From: Prostheceraeus crozeri
Lineage: Eukaryota; Platyhelminthes; Polycladida; Euryleptidae
Reading direction: 5' to 3'
Assembly (NCBI GenBank): GCA_907163375.1
Contig: CAJQUW010014413.1
Span: 1-64,000 of the forward strand
Length of the DNA: 64,000 bases
Of the stretch, positions 21,200 to 34,000 are shown piece after piece. Within the stretch, counting starts at the first letter, position 1. Each line of letters opens with the position of its first letter. Below the pieces are notes generated by a model. The model was not told where the DNA came from. It saw only the letters and a list, made by a program, of their open reading frames with translations, and searched no databases. A program made the position numbers and the translations under genes.

Positions 21200-24147
21200 A
21201 AGATTTACAAGTTAGAAATAAAGTTTCAATAGTGTATGTGTTAGAAATAAAGGTGTAACTGTTTGTAAAAATAAGATCGCAAGATTTACTAGTTTACAAG
21301 TTAGACTAAGTGTAAATTAAAAATAAAATTATAACTGTTTCAAGAGTTTACAAGTTAGAAATTAAGTTTCAATGGTGTATACGTTAGAAATAAAGTATTA
21401 GCTGTTTGTATATCAAAATAAAGTTTCAAGAGTTTACAAGTTAGAAATAAAGTTTCAATGGTGTGTGCGTTAGAAATAAAGTTTTAGCTGTTTGTATATC
21501 AAAATAAAGTTTCAAGAGTTTACAAGTTAGAAATAAGGTTTCAATAGTGTGTGCGTTAGAAATAAAGTTTTCGCTGTTTGTATATCAAAATAAAGTTTCA
21601 AGAGTTTACAAGTTAGAAATAAAGTTTCAATAGTGTATATGTTAGAAATAAAGATGTAACTGTTTGTAAAAATAAGATCGCAAGATTTACTAGTTTACAA
21701 GTTAGACTAAGTGTAAATTAAAAATAAAATTATAACTGTTTCACGAGTTAAAGCGTTGATGCTACGATGAACAATTAATAAGCTGAAAAGTTTTAGATTC
21801 ACTTTAACATTACCATATGTTTACAGATAGAAATGTATCACAGCAAAGCTACTTCATGAGTTAGTTTGCCAGGAGTGTATCATCTCAAACTTTTACTCCG
21901 ACTGTGGAACATTGATTTCCATGATGAAGATTTAAATAGTTAGATTCGATGACGAACAAGATTTACTAGTTTACAAGTTGCACAAAGCGTTCTACTATTT
22001 GTAAATGAAAGATATCATTTCAACAGTTTACCAGTTAGAAATAAAGTTTCAACAGTCTACAAGTTAAAAATAAAGTTTCAACCGTTTACAAGTTAAAGAT
22101 GAAGTTTCAATAGTGTGTATGTTAAGAATAAAGTTCTACCTGTTTATATGTTAGAAATAAAAATGAAGGTTCACCAGTTTACAAGTTAAGAATAAAGTTT
22201 TATCTGCTTGTATGTCAGAAATGAAATAAAGCTTCACCAGTTTAAGAGTTAAAAATAAAGTTTCAATAGTGTGTATGTTAAGAATAAAGTTCTATCTGTT
22301 TATATGTTAGAAATAGAATGAAGTTTCACCAGTTTACAAGCTAAGAATAAAGTTCTATCTGTTTATATGTTAGAAATAGAATGAAGTTTCATCAGTTTAC
22401 AAGCTAAGAATAAAGTTCTATCTGTTTATATGTTAGAAATAAAATGAAGTTTCATCAGTTTACAAGTTAAGAATAAAGTCTATCTGTTTGTATGTTAGAA
22501 ATAAAACAAAGTTTCAACCGTTTACAAGTTAAAAATAAAGTTTCAATAGTTTACAAGTTAAGAATAAAGTTTCAATAGTGTACATGTTAAGAATAAAGTT
22601 CTATCTGTTTATATATTAGAAATAAAAATGAAGGTTCACCAGTTTACAAGTTAAGAATAAAGTTATATCTGCTTGTATGTCAGAAATGAAATAAAGCTTC
22701 ACCAGTTTAAGAGTTAAAAATAAAGTTTCAATAGTGTGTATGTTAAGAATAAAGTTTTATCTGTTTATATGTTAGAAATAAAATGAAGTTTCATCAGTTT
22801 ACAAGCTAAGAATAAAGTTCTATCTGTTTATATGTTAGAAATAGAATGAAGTTTCACCAGTTTACAAGCTAAGAATAAAGTTCTATCTGTTTATATGTTA
22901 GAAATAAAATGAAGTTTCATCAGTTTACAAGTTAAGAATAAAGTTCTATCTGTTTGTATGTTAGAAATAAAACAAAGTTTCAACCGTTAACAAGTTAAAA
23001 ATAAAGTTTCAATAGTTTGCAAGTTAAAACTAGTGTTTCAATAGTGCGTATGTTAAGAATAAAGTTTTATCTGTTTGTATGTTAGAAATAAAATGAAGCT
23101 TCACCAGTTTACAAGTTAAGAATAAAGTTTTATCTGCTTGTATGTCAGAAATGAAATAAAGTTTCACCAGTTTAAGAGTTAAAAATAAAGTTTCAATGGT
23201 GTGTATGTTAAGAATAAAGTTCTATCTGTTTATATGTTAGAAATAGAATGAAGTTTCACCAGTTTACAAGTTAAGAATAAAGTTCTATCTGTTTGTATGT
23301 TAGAAATAGAATGAAGTTTCATCAGTTTACAAGTTAAGAATAAAGTCTATCTGTTTGTATGTTAGAAATAAAACAAAGTTTCAACCGTTGACAAGTTAAA
23401 AATAAAGTTTCAATAGTTTGCAAGTTAAAACTAATGTTTCAATAGTGTACATGTTAAGAATAAAGTTTTATCTGTTTGTATGTTAGAAATAAAATGAAGC
23501 TTCACCAGTTTACAAGTTAAGAATAAAGTTTTATCTGCTTATATGCCAGAAATGAAATAAAGTCTCACCAGTTTAAGAGTTAAAAATAAAGTTTCAATAG
23601 TGTGTATGTTAGAAATAAAGTTTCATACGTTTACAAGTTAAAAATAAAGTTTCAACAGTGTCTACGTTAGAAATAAAGTTTTATCTGTTTGTAAAGTACG
23701 ATCGTAGGATTTACTAGTTTGCAAGTTAGACTCAGCATTCTACTAGTTGTAAATGAAAAATATCGTTTCAACAGTTTACAGTTTAGAATAAAGTTTCAAT
23801 AGTGTGCACGTTAGAAATAAAGTTATGACTGTTTGTATGTGTATGTGTGTGTGTTAGAAATAAAGTTTCAACCGTTTACAAGTTAAAAATAAAGTTTCAA
23901 CAGTGTGTATGTTAGAAACAAAACAAAGTTTCAACAGTTTACAAGCTGAAAAATAAAGTTTCAACAGTGTGTACGTTAGGAATAAAGTTTTATCTGTTTG
24001 TAAGTTAGAAATAAAGTTTCAACCGTCTACAAGTTAAAAATAAAGTTTCGACAGTGTGTATGTTAGAAACAAAACAAAGTTTCAACAGTTTACAAGTTGA
24101 AAAATAAAGTTTCAACAGTGTGTACGTTAGAAATAAATGAAAGTAAG
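21200..24147 (+). repeat. AATAAA satellite, left arm
   Basis: About 3 kb of short, diverged tandem units, typically GTTAGAAATAAAGTTTCAAC followed by AGTTTACAA, with unit lengths near 27-40 bp and higher-order blocks. Nearly every unit carries AATAAA on the plus strand, the direction in which the left-arm genes are transcribed. Possible role: a transcription stop or poly(A) buffer between the converging arms (inference). Confidence 0.85.
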
Positions 24148-24237
24148 AAACGTGTTTGTCAAGCTTGATTCTATCATGTCAGTATGACACACATTTGATT
24201 TACAAAACATGCTTTGAATACTCATACGATGAAGTTC
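24148..24237. other. Palindrome centre (spacer)
   Basis: About 90 bp of unique sequence separates the inverted arms, which meet at ATAAATGAAAGTAAGAA on the left and TTCTTACTTTCATTTAT on the right. A single-stranded molecule could fold on itself here. Confidence 0.8.
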
Positions 24238-27200
24238 TTACTTTCATTTATTTCTAACGTACACACTGTTGAAACTTTATTTTTCAACTTGTAAACTGTT
24301 GAAATTTTATTTTGTTTCTAACATATAAACAGCTAAAACTTTATTTCTAACGTACACACTGTTAAAACTTTATTTTTAACTTGTTAACGGCTGAAACTTT
24401 ATTTCTAACGCACAAAGCGCTTAAACTTTATTCCATCATACACACTATTGAAACTTTATTTTAATCTGTAAACTGTTGAAACGATATTTTTCATTTACAA
24501 CTAGTAGAATGCTGAGTCTAACTTGCAAAGTAGCAAATCTTACGATCTTGTCTTACAAACAGTTATACCTTTCTTTCTAGCATATAAACTGTCATACCTC
24601 TATTTCTAACATACAAGCAGTTAAAACTTTATTTCTAACTTACAAACAGATAAAACTTTATTCCTAACGTACACACTGTTAAAACTTTATTTTTCAGCTT
24701 GTAAACTGTTGAAACTTTGTTTTGTTTCTAACGTACACACTGTTGAAACTTTATTTTTCAGCTTGTAAACTGTTGAAACTTTGTTTTGTTTCTAACATAC
24801 ACACTGTTGAAACTTTATTTTTAACTTGTAAACGGTTGAAACTTTATTTCTAACACACACACATACACATACAAACAGTCATAACTTTATTTCTAACGTG
24901 CACACTATTGAAACTTTATTCTAATCTGTAAACTGTTGAAACGATATTTTTCATTTACAACTAGTAGAATGATGAGTCTAACTTGCAAACTAATAAATCC
25001 TACGATCGTACTTTACAGACAGATAAAACTTTATTTCTGACGTAGACACTGTTGAAACTTTATTTTTAACTTGTAAACGGTTGAAACTTTATTTCTAACA
25101 TACACACTATTGAAACTTTATTTTTAACTCTTAAACTGCTGAAACTTTATTTCATTTCTGGTATATAAGCAGATATAACTTTATTCTTAACTTGTAAACT
25201 GGTGAAGCTTCATTTTATTTCTAACATACAAACAGATAAAACTTTATTCTTAACATACGCACTATTGAAACATTAGTTTTAACTTGCAAACTATTGAAAC
25301 TTTATTTTTAACTTGTAAACGGTTGAAACTTTGTTTTATTTCTAACATACAAACAGATAAAACTTTATTCTTAACTTGTAAACTGATGAAACTTCATTCT
25401 ATTTCTGACATACAAACAGATAGAACTTTATTCTTAACTTGTAAACTGGTGAAACTTCATTCTATTTCTAACATATAAACAGATAGAACTTTATTCTTAA
25501 CATACACACCATTGAAACTTTATTTTTAACTCTTAAACTGGTGAAACTTTATTTCATTTCTGACATACAAGCAGATAAAACTTTATTCTTAACTTGTAAA
25601 CTGGTGAAGCTTCATTTTATTTCTAACATACAAACAGATAAAACTTTATTCTTAACATACGCACTATTGAAACACTAGTTTTAACTTGGAAACTATTGAA
25701 ACTTTATTTTTAACTTGTTAACGGTTGAAACTTTGTTTTATTTCTAACATACAAACAGATAGAACTTTATTCTTAACTTGTAAACTGATGAAACTTCATT
25801 TTATTTCTAACATATAAACAGATAGAACTTTATTCTTAGCTTGTAAACTGGTGAGACTTCATTCTATTTCTAACATATAAACAGATAGAACTTTATTCTG
25901 AACATGCACACTATTGAAACTTTATTTTTAACTTGTAAACTATTGAAACTTTATTTTGAACTTGTAAACGGTTGAAACTTTGTTTTATTTCTATCATACA
26001 AACAGATAAAACTTTATTCTTAACATACGCACTATTGAAACATTAGTTTCAACTTGCAAACTATTGAAACTTTATTTTTAACTTGTCAACGGTTGAAACT
26101 TTGTTTTATTTCTAACATACAAACAGATAGAACTTTATTCTTAACTTGTAAACTGATGAAACTGCATTTTATTTCTAACATATAAACAGATAGAACTTTA
26201 TTCTTAGCTTGTAAACTGGTGAAACTTCATTCTATTTCTAACATATAAACAGATAGAACTTTATTCTTAACATACACACTATTGAAACTTTATTTTTAAC
26301 TCTTAAACTGGTGAAGCTTTATTTCATTTCTGACATACAAGCAGATAAAACTTTATTCTTAACTTGTAAACTGGTGAACCTTCATTTTTATTTCTAATAT
26401 ATAAACAGATAGAACTTTATTCTTAACATACACACTATTGAAACTTTATTCTTAACTTGTAAACTATTGAAACTTTATTTTTAACTTGTAAACGGTTGAA
26501 ACTTTGTTTTATTTCTAACATACAAACAGATAGAACTTTATTCTTAACTTGTAAACTGATGAAACTTCATTTTATTTCTAACATATAAACAGATAGAACT
26601 TTATTCTTAGCTTGTAAACTGGTGAAACTTCATTCTATTTCTAACATATAAACAGATAGAACTTTATTCTTAACATACACACTATTGAAACTTTATTTTT
26701 AACTCTTAAACTGGTGAAGCTTTATTTCATTTCTGACATACAAGCAGATAAAACTTTATTCTTAACTTGTAAACTGGTGAACCTTCATTTTTATTTCTAA
26801 CATATAAACAGATAGAACTTTATTCTTAACATACACACTATTGAAACTTCATTTTTAACTTGTAAACGGTTGAAACTTTATTTTTAACTTGTAGACTGTT
26901 GAAACTTTATTTCTAACTGGTAAACTGTTGAAATGATATCTTTCATTTACAAATAGTAGAACGCTTTGTGCAACTTGTAAACTAGTAAATCTTGTTCGTC
27001 ATCGAATCTAACTATTTAAATCTTCATCATGGAAATCAATGTTCCACAGTCGGAGTAAAAGTTTGAGATGATACACTCCTGGCAAACTAACTCATGAAGT
27101 AGCTTTGCTGTGATACATTTCTATCTGTAAACATATGGTAATGTTAAAGTGAATCTAAAACTTTTCAGCTTATTAATTGTTCATCGTAGCATCAACGCTT

Positions 27201-27840
27201 TAACTCGTGAAACAGTTATAATTTTATTTTTAATTTACACTTAGTCTAACTTGTAAACTAGTAAATCTTGCGATCTTATTTTTACAAACAGTTACATCTT
27301 TATTTCTAACATGTACACTATTGAAACTTTATTTCTAACTTGTAAACTCTTGAAACTTTATTTTGATATACAAACAGCTAAAACTTTATTTCTAACGCAC
27401 ACACTATTGAAACCTTATTTCTAACTTGTAAACTCTTGAAACTTTATTTTGATATACAAACAGCTAAAACTTTATTTCTAACGCACACACTATTGAAACT
27501 TTATTTCTAACTTGTAAACTCTTGAAACTTTATTTTGATATACAAACAGCTAAAACTTTATTTCTAACGCACACACTATTGAAACTTTATTTCTAACTTG
27601 TAAACTCTTGAAACTATATTTTGATATACAAACAGCTAATACTTTATTTCTAACGTATACACCATTGAAACTTAATTTCTAACTTGTAAACTCTTGAAAC
27701 AGTTATAATATTATTTTTAATTTACACTTAGTCTAACTTGTAAACTAGTAAATCTTGCGATCTTATTTTTACAAACAGTTACACCTTTATTTCTAACACA
27801 TATACTATTGAAACTTTATTTCTAACTTGTAAATCTTATG
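24238..27840 (-). repeat. AATAAA satellite, right arm
   Basis: Inverted counterpart of the left satellite, longer by about 0.6 kb. Units read CTTTATTTCTAAC on the plus strand, so AATAAA lies on the minus strand, again in the sense of the arm's own genes. Unit order differs in places from the left arm, showing turnover since the palindrome formed. The open frame at 25,284-25,478 is only a translation of the repeat. Confidence 0.85.
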
Positions 27841-27853
27841 ACACTTCATATGG

Positions 27854-28453
27854 GTGATGATGGTAGATGAAATAGTGTTAAATAAAATTAAGATGGCTTA
27901 CACTTCTGATACAGGGATAGCAATCGACTGCAATCCATGTGTAAAGAGCTTGTTAGACTACGGAAGAGAGAAGTGTGTTATGTTGCGTGTGGCGCGTGAA
28001 TGTCCTCCCATTTCATTCCATTCATCAATTCGTCTCATTGATAGAGACAGGTAGAACTCATGGTTCTCATAACGTATGCAATGGAAAGTTTTAGGCAACC
28101 TTCGACAGTTGGCTAAATGTCGCCCTGGCGCGAATGTATACTACGTTGAGACAGAGGCAATCACTTGCAAACATGACGCAGAGAGGTTTAACAAGATTGA
28201 CCATTGCCGAATGTCCCTTGCGGTATACATAGCTACGGGTTTCACCGCCGCCCTTTACAGGAACGCCCGTCGAAAGGAAGTATTACACCGAACTTCATTT
28301 GCAACGTTCAAGTTGACTGATAGCAGATTCAACTTAATGATAGTATTCGCCAGTCCGAAGACTGCCCAGGGCAAACCGCGAGGAGGTTCTATCATGTCTT
28401 GCCCCATGGTGGCCCTTAAGAGAGCCGATGGTTCGTTCTCGGGGGGGGTGTGA
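27854..28453 (+). other. Outward-facing open frames, right arm
   Basis: Counterparts of 20,342-20,974: frames of 66 codons (27,854-28,054) and 125 codons (28,076-28,453), reading from the satellite outward. The proteins match the left-arm versions almost exactly. Coding status uncertain for the same reasons. Confidence 0.3.
28411..28426 (-). terminator. Histone-type 3' stem-loop, right arm A
   Basis: Same 16-nt hairpin on the minus strand, downstream of the 84-residue gene copy (28,460-28,714). Confidence 0.75.
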
Positions 28454-28459
28454 ATTTGA

Positions 28460-28714
28460 CTATTGGCTGGAATAGTCAATGGGTATGACGGTTAGGTTGT
28501 CATAGACCCTATACCGCCGAGGTCGTACAGGTGCATCTGGCACCTTTCGGATGCGGGTGGTTTTAGGAGTCCACACCTCATCCGTCCAAACGATCCTCTT
28601 GATCTTCCCCTTCTTCTCATCCTCTTCATCCCACTCGTCGAGGATGACGAACTCGGGAATGGCGTTGTCTTCATCGATGAAGACGGGAATGTTGTCGGCA
28701 GATGTCGCTTCCAT
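28460..28714 (-). CDS. Small acidic/basic protein (84 aa), right copy
   Basis: Identical protein to the one at 20,116-20,370, in the inverted arm, with its own TATA box upstream and the histone-type hairpin 33 bp after the stop. Because the arms may be homogenised by gene conversion, identity does not by itself show constraint. Confidence 0.65.
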   Translation of the reverse strand: MEATSADNIPVFIDEDNAIPEFVILDEWDEEDEKKGKIKRIVWTDEVWTPKTTRIRKVPDAPVRPRRYRVYDNLTVIPIDYSSQ

Positions 28715-28935
28715 CGTGACTTCAAATTGAATGAGAAGCGCTACAATCTTCTGGCTTATATAGGGTTTTCAACAATGAATTGCTCAACAGCGAATCAGAA
28801 TGCTTCAGGGATAGCAATCGACTGCATAATGTTCAAGTTGACTGATAGCAGATTCAACTTAATGATAGTATTCGCCAGTCCGAAGACTGCCCAGGGCAAA
28901 CCGCGTGGAGGTTCTATCATGTCTTGCCCCTAGGT

Positions 28936-28951
28936 GGCCCTTAAGAGAGCC
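28936..28951 (-). terminator. Histone-type 3' stem-loop, right arm B
   Basis: Minus-strand hairpin following the coiled-coil gene copy. Its flank is a mosaic: the CACCTAGGGG side matches left hairpin 1, while the far side of the cassette matches the one after left hairpin 2. This is what a crossover that removed the 88-residue gene would leave. Confidence 0.75.
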
Positions 28952-29068
28952 GATGGTTCGTTCTCGGGAGTGAATTGATGGGGTGGTGAAGGCTGGCAAA
29001 GATCTGCAATGAAAATGATATGTATTAGAATAGGATATACTATCTTATTTACTTTTTCACTTACCAAG

Positions 29069-30235
29069 TTAGCCATCCTTTGGCAGTCTCGCGCGCTTCC
29101 GAATGGAAAATTTGTGCAAGTGACCGCGCATTCTCAGGCTGGCATGCAAACATTTTTTCGTTGGATGGCCGTTATAGCATAGGATGGACTCGTCCAGATT
29201 TTGATTCACGAGTACTTCGCCGGCCAAATGATTATCCCGAATAGGGATGTGAAACTCAAACAAACGATCCTCATTCACACGTTCCCACTCATCCCTCATG
29301 CGCTCCAACTTCTCATACGCCTGCCTCTCATCACCCCGCCGAGGCACAGTCCTCTCTAACTCAACATTCCTCGCTCTCAACACACTCATCTCCTTCATCA
29401 TCTCCTCAAACTTCGCTTCTGCATCTCTCATTCTTCTCTCCGCAGCACTCGCCCTCTTCTCACACTCATCATTCTTCTCTTCCAACTCTCGCGTCTTATT
29501 CTTCAAATCAGTCACACTACGCCTCATTCAAATATTTTCATCCGCTACCTCCTTCGACTTCAGTTCCTTCTTTTTCAACTCATCAAACTCCTTCACAACT
29601 TCATCCTTCACTTTCTTCAAACTCTCATACTTATTAACCAACAAATCATGCGCCATCTGCTGCGAAACATGCCTCTTCTCTTCATCCTTCAACCACCTCG
29701 CCGACTGCACACGAATCCCACCACTCTTCACTTTTGGGGAAGATGAGCTCTTCGGGGGGTCGGTGATGACAATGTCTGACACCTCCGACGACGAAGAGCT
29801 CATTTTCCTCACACGCTCCCTATCTAAATCCACATCATCCTCATCATCACTCTCAAGCACTCTCTTTCGCTCAATCTCACCCTCCAACGACGCAACCGCT
29901 CTCGCCAACTCATCATTCTCAACAACATTCTCAACAACATTCTCAACCTTACCCTCTCGCTCGATCGCCAACATTCGCTCCCTCTCTTCAACAATCAACT
30001 GCGTAAATCTCAAATCAGTCACTAAACCACCACTACAGTCAGCATGCACTCTGTAGAAACGCGCCTCATCCTCATCACCCTTCAGCACTCTGCACTTCAC
30101 ACACGCAACCCTATTCAAGATAATCATGTGGCCGGTGCCCGCCTTCTTGACATGCGCCTTGGCGTCCGCACTGCGATTAATTCGCCCACATGAGCACATT
30201 TTGATGTGATATTTACGATTCTTATCGTTTGCCAT
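29069..30235 (-). pseudogene. Coiled-coil protein, right-arm copy with stop
   Basis: Inverted copy of 18,119-19,285. One base change turns an Arg codon into TGA at 29,528-29,530, splitting the frame into 29,531-30,235 (N-terminal part, about 235 residues from MANDK) and 29,069-29,527 (C-terminal part, beginning MRRSV). Otherwise the proteins are nearly the same; a Gly-to-Glu change is visible near the tail. Promoter, 5' intron, 3' intron and hairpin are all present, so the mutation is recent. The product would be a truncated protein lacking most of the coiled coil. Confidence 0.8.
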
Positions 30236-30299
30236 GCCTGATTTATTGTTAACTGTAAGATAATGAAATTTGTATAAGTTTGGAATCATGTAGTACAGT

Positions 30300-31025
30300 C
30301 ATATTCCTAAAGTATTACACTTAGTCAGGAATGATAGATTTGAGTGTAGTGAGTGGCACTCGATCCCGTCGACAGCCCGAAGGCCTTGTACTGATCACTA
30401 GGGAAGTGAGAGATCTTCCCCGATACCCGCTCTTTACAGCTAAAGACATCATTGTCACTGCCCCGAAGTGGTAACAGGAACGCCGAGTCAAAGGTAGTGA
30501 TCAGTAGCTGGGATCTAACCCCTCAAAGCTGCCTTAGACTTAGTCAAATTTCAAATCTGATAGCAGATTTGAACTCAGGATACTTGAAAACCTTAGTCTA
30601 TATGTTAAAACTTTGAAAAAACTGAAAATTAAGAATTTTTAAAAATTCCGCATTTTACTACTCATACTACTTTTAAAAAATTTATCAGTAGTAAAGACAC
30701 TATCAAACTCTATCATACAAACTTTGAAGTAAGAAGATAGCTTGCCTACTTCAAAAGATAGAGTCCTTTGAAACACCCGATATCGGGAGCTCAGAGCGAC
30801 GACCGTCGCTTACCTCGTCTTTCGATGAAGTGATCAGACTTACGTTGTCGGGGGTTTATATATGCTCGGAAGAAAACTTAAAATGGCTCTATCTCCGAAA
30901 GTATTCATCGTAGCGACATGCGCTTTGTTGCAAACGATTCGTCTCATCATGCTCTATCATATGACACCTGAACCATTCTGATATGACCACGGGAAGTTGG
31001 TCCGTCAGCACATGTCCATGTAACA
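30300..31025 (-). promoter_or_regulatory. Right-arm leader: TATA box and 5' intron
   Basis: Inverted match to 17,330-18,060, including the TATA box near 30,856, the donor, the GCGACGGTCGTCGC palindrome, CCCGATATCGGG, and the 12-bp intron stem. Very few differences from the left arm. Confidence 0.65.
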
Positions 31026-31029
31026 TGGC

Positions 31030-34000
31030 ACAAGTGAAAAAATTCCTAAGTGTGAGAGCTCCAGTGTGGTGAAAATGTCGAAAAATTTAAAACTTCCGAA
31101 TTTCGACCTGGGACCTTTACCAAAACATTTTTCACCAAATTTCACGGACCCCCCCCCTCCCCCCTCGTTCAGAGGAATTTGATGAAAAATGTTTTGGTGA
31201 CGGTCCCAGGTCGAAATTCCACACTTTGGAAAATTTTCAAAATTTTACCCATACAAAGCCACTCTGACACTTAGGATTTTTCAGGTGAGCGAGCTCCGAC
31301 CTAAAATCTTGTAACCGCTCTAACTTTTGAACGAAGACAGATAGGAACAAGCCGTTTCTTTCAGTGAATTTGTCTCACCCTTAGCTTTCAAACGAGCTAT
31401 GTCACGACTAAATCCGTCCACTGGAAGCCAAAATCGAAGCGAGCTGTCCAGAGGCGGGGGGACGTCAGCGAAATTTTTTCTCTCCGATGGCGTTCAAATT
31501 CACCATACCGATGCAGAATTTCACGCTGAATCCGAATCTGAAATCCGGTTTCCAATCCGATGCTTCGTTTTGAAGCTAGAGCCCAAAACGTCCCAAATTC
31601 TAACTCTGTCGTTTTTCGCCAATGTCCCAAAATCTTAAATGGCGTCTCACATCTAAACGAAGACAGATAGGAACAAGCCGTTTGTTTCACTGAATTTGTC
31701 TCACTCTTAGCTTTCAAACGAGCTATGGCACGACTAAATCCGTCCACTGGAAGCCAAGATTGAAGCTAGCTGTCCAGAGGGGGGGAGACGTCAGCGAAAA
31801 TTTTTCTCTCCGATGGCGTTCAAATTCACCATACCGATGCAGAATTTCACGCTGAATCCGAATCTGACCTCCGTTTTCCCATCCGATGGTTCGTTTTGGC
31901 GCTACACACCAAAACGTCCCAAATTCTAACTCTGTCGTTTTTCGAAAAATGTTGAAAATTTTTTCTCGCCGATTGCCTTGAAACTCACCATACAGATAGA
32001 GAATTTCACGCTGATTCCAAATCTGAAATCCGTTTTCCAATCCTATGCTTCGTTTTGAAGCTACAGCCCAAAACGTCCCAAATTCTAACTCTGTCGTTTT
32101 TCGCCAATGTCCCAAAATCTTAAATGGCGTCTCACATCTAAACCAAGACAGATAGGAACAAGCCGATTCTTTCAGTGAATTTGTCTCACTCTTAGCTTTC
32201 AAACGAGCTATGGCACGACAAAATCCGTCCACTGGAAGCCAAAATCGAAGCGAGCTGTCCAGAGGGGGGGAGGTCAGTGAAATTTGATGAAAAATGTTTT
32301 GGTAAAGGTCCCAGGTCGAAATTCCTCACTTTGGAAAATTTTCAAAATTTTACCCATACAAAGCCACTCTGACACTTAGGATTTTTTCAGGTGAGCGAGC
32401 TCCGACCTAAAATCTTGTAACCGCTCTAACTTTTGAACGAAGACAGATATGAACAAGCCGTTTCTTTCACTGAATTTGTCTCACTCTTAGCTTTCAAACG
32501 AGCTATTGCACGACAAAATCCGTCCACGATAAGCCAAGATTGAAGCGAGCTGTCCAGAGGGGGGGAGGTCAGTGAAATTTGATGAAAAATGTTTTGGTGA
32601 CGGTGCCAGGTCGAAATTCCACACTTTGGAAAATTTTCAAAATTTTACCCATACAAAGCCACTCTGACACTTCGGATTTTTCAGGTGAGCTACGACAGTC
32701 CACCCTCCCAACCTGGCCGGCACACCACGCCAACCTAGACACCACATCACCGCGCGCTATACGACGGTGGGCCAGAGGGGGGGAGGACGACGACGTCAGC
32801 GAACCTGACGGACGCACGTGGCCGGCATACCACGACACTCTGCCGTTCCAGAGGGGGGGGACGTCAGTGAAATTTGATGAAAAATGTTTTGGTGACGGTC
32901 CCAGGTCGAAATTCCACACTTTGGAAAATTTTCAAAATTTTACCCATACAAAGCCACTCTGACACTTAGGATTTTTTCAGGTGAGCGAGCTCCGACCTAA
33001 AATCTTGTAACCGCTCTAACTTTTGAACGGCTGGTCCGATTGACTCGCAACAAAAAATGTTGTCGAGCAGTTTTTCATCCTCTTTCGAATACAACCCGAA
33101 CGAACAAAATCCGTTCACTAGAACCAAAGTTAGAAGATTGCTGTCGGGGGGGGGGGTCAGTGAAATTTGATGAAAAATGTTTTGGTGACGGTCCCAGGTC
33201 GAAATTCCACACTTTGGAAAATTTTCAAAATTTTACCCATACAAAGCCACTCTGACACTTAGGATTTTTCAGGTGAGCGAGCTCCGACCTAAAGTCTTGT
33301 AACCGCTCTAACTTTTGAACGAAGACAGATAGGAACAAGCCGTTTCTTTCAGTGAATTTGTCTCACTCTTAGCTTTCAAACGAGCTATGGCACGACTAAA
33401 TCCGTCCACTGGAAGCCAAGATTGAAGCTAGCTGTCCAGAGGGGGGGGAGACGTCAGCGAAAATTTTTCTCTCCGATGGCGTTCAAATTCACCATACCGA
33501 TGCAGAATTTCACGCTGAATCCGAATCTGGCCTCCGTTTTCCCATCCGATGGTTCGTTTTGGCGCTACACACCAAAACGTCCCAAATTCTAACTCTGTCG
33601 TTTTTCGAAAAATGTTGAAAATTTTTTCTCGCCGATTGCCTTGAAACTCACCATACAGATAGAGAATTTCACGCTGATTCCAAATCTGAAATCCGTTTTC
33701 CAATCCTATGCTTCGTTTTGAAGCTAGAGCCCAAAACGTCCCAAATTCTAACTCTGTCGTTTTTCGCCAATGTCCCAAAATCTTAAATGGCGTCTCACAT
33801 CTAAACCAAGACAGATAGGAACAAGCCGATTCTTTCAGTGAATTTGTCTCACTCTTAGCTTTCAAACGAGCTATGGCACGACAAAATCCGTCCACTGGAA
33901 GCCAAAATCGAAGCGAGCTGTCCAGAGGGGGGGGGAGGTCAGTGAAATTTGATGAAAAATGTTTTGGTAAAGGTCCCAGGTCGAAATTCCACACTTTGGA

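Noticed and set aside
21200-27840. CRISPR-like array
   Set aside because: Repeats are short, diverged and directly tandem with no constant repeats separated by unique spacers, and the setting is eukaryotic.
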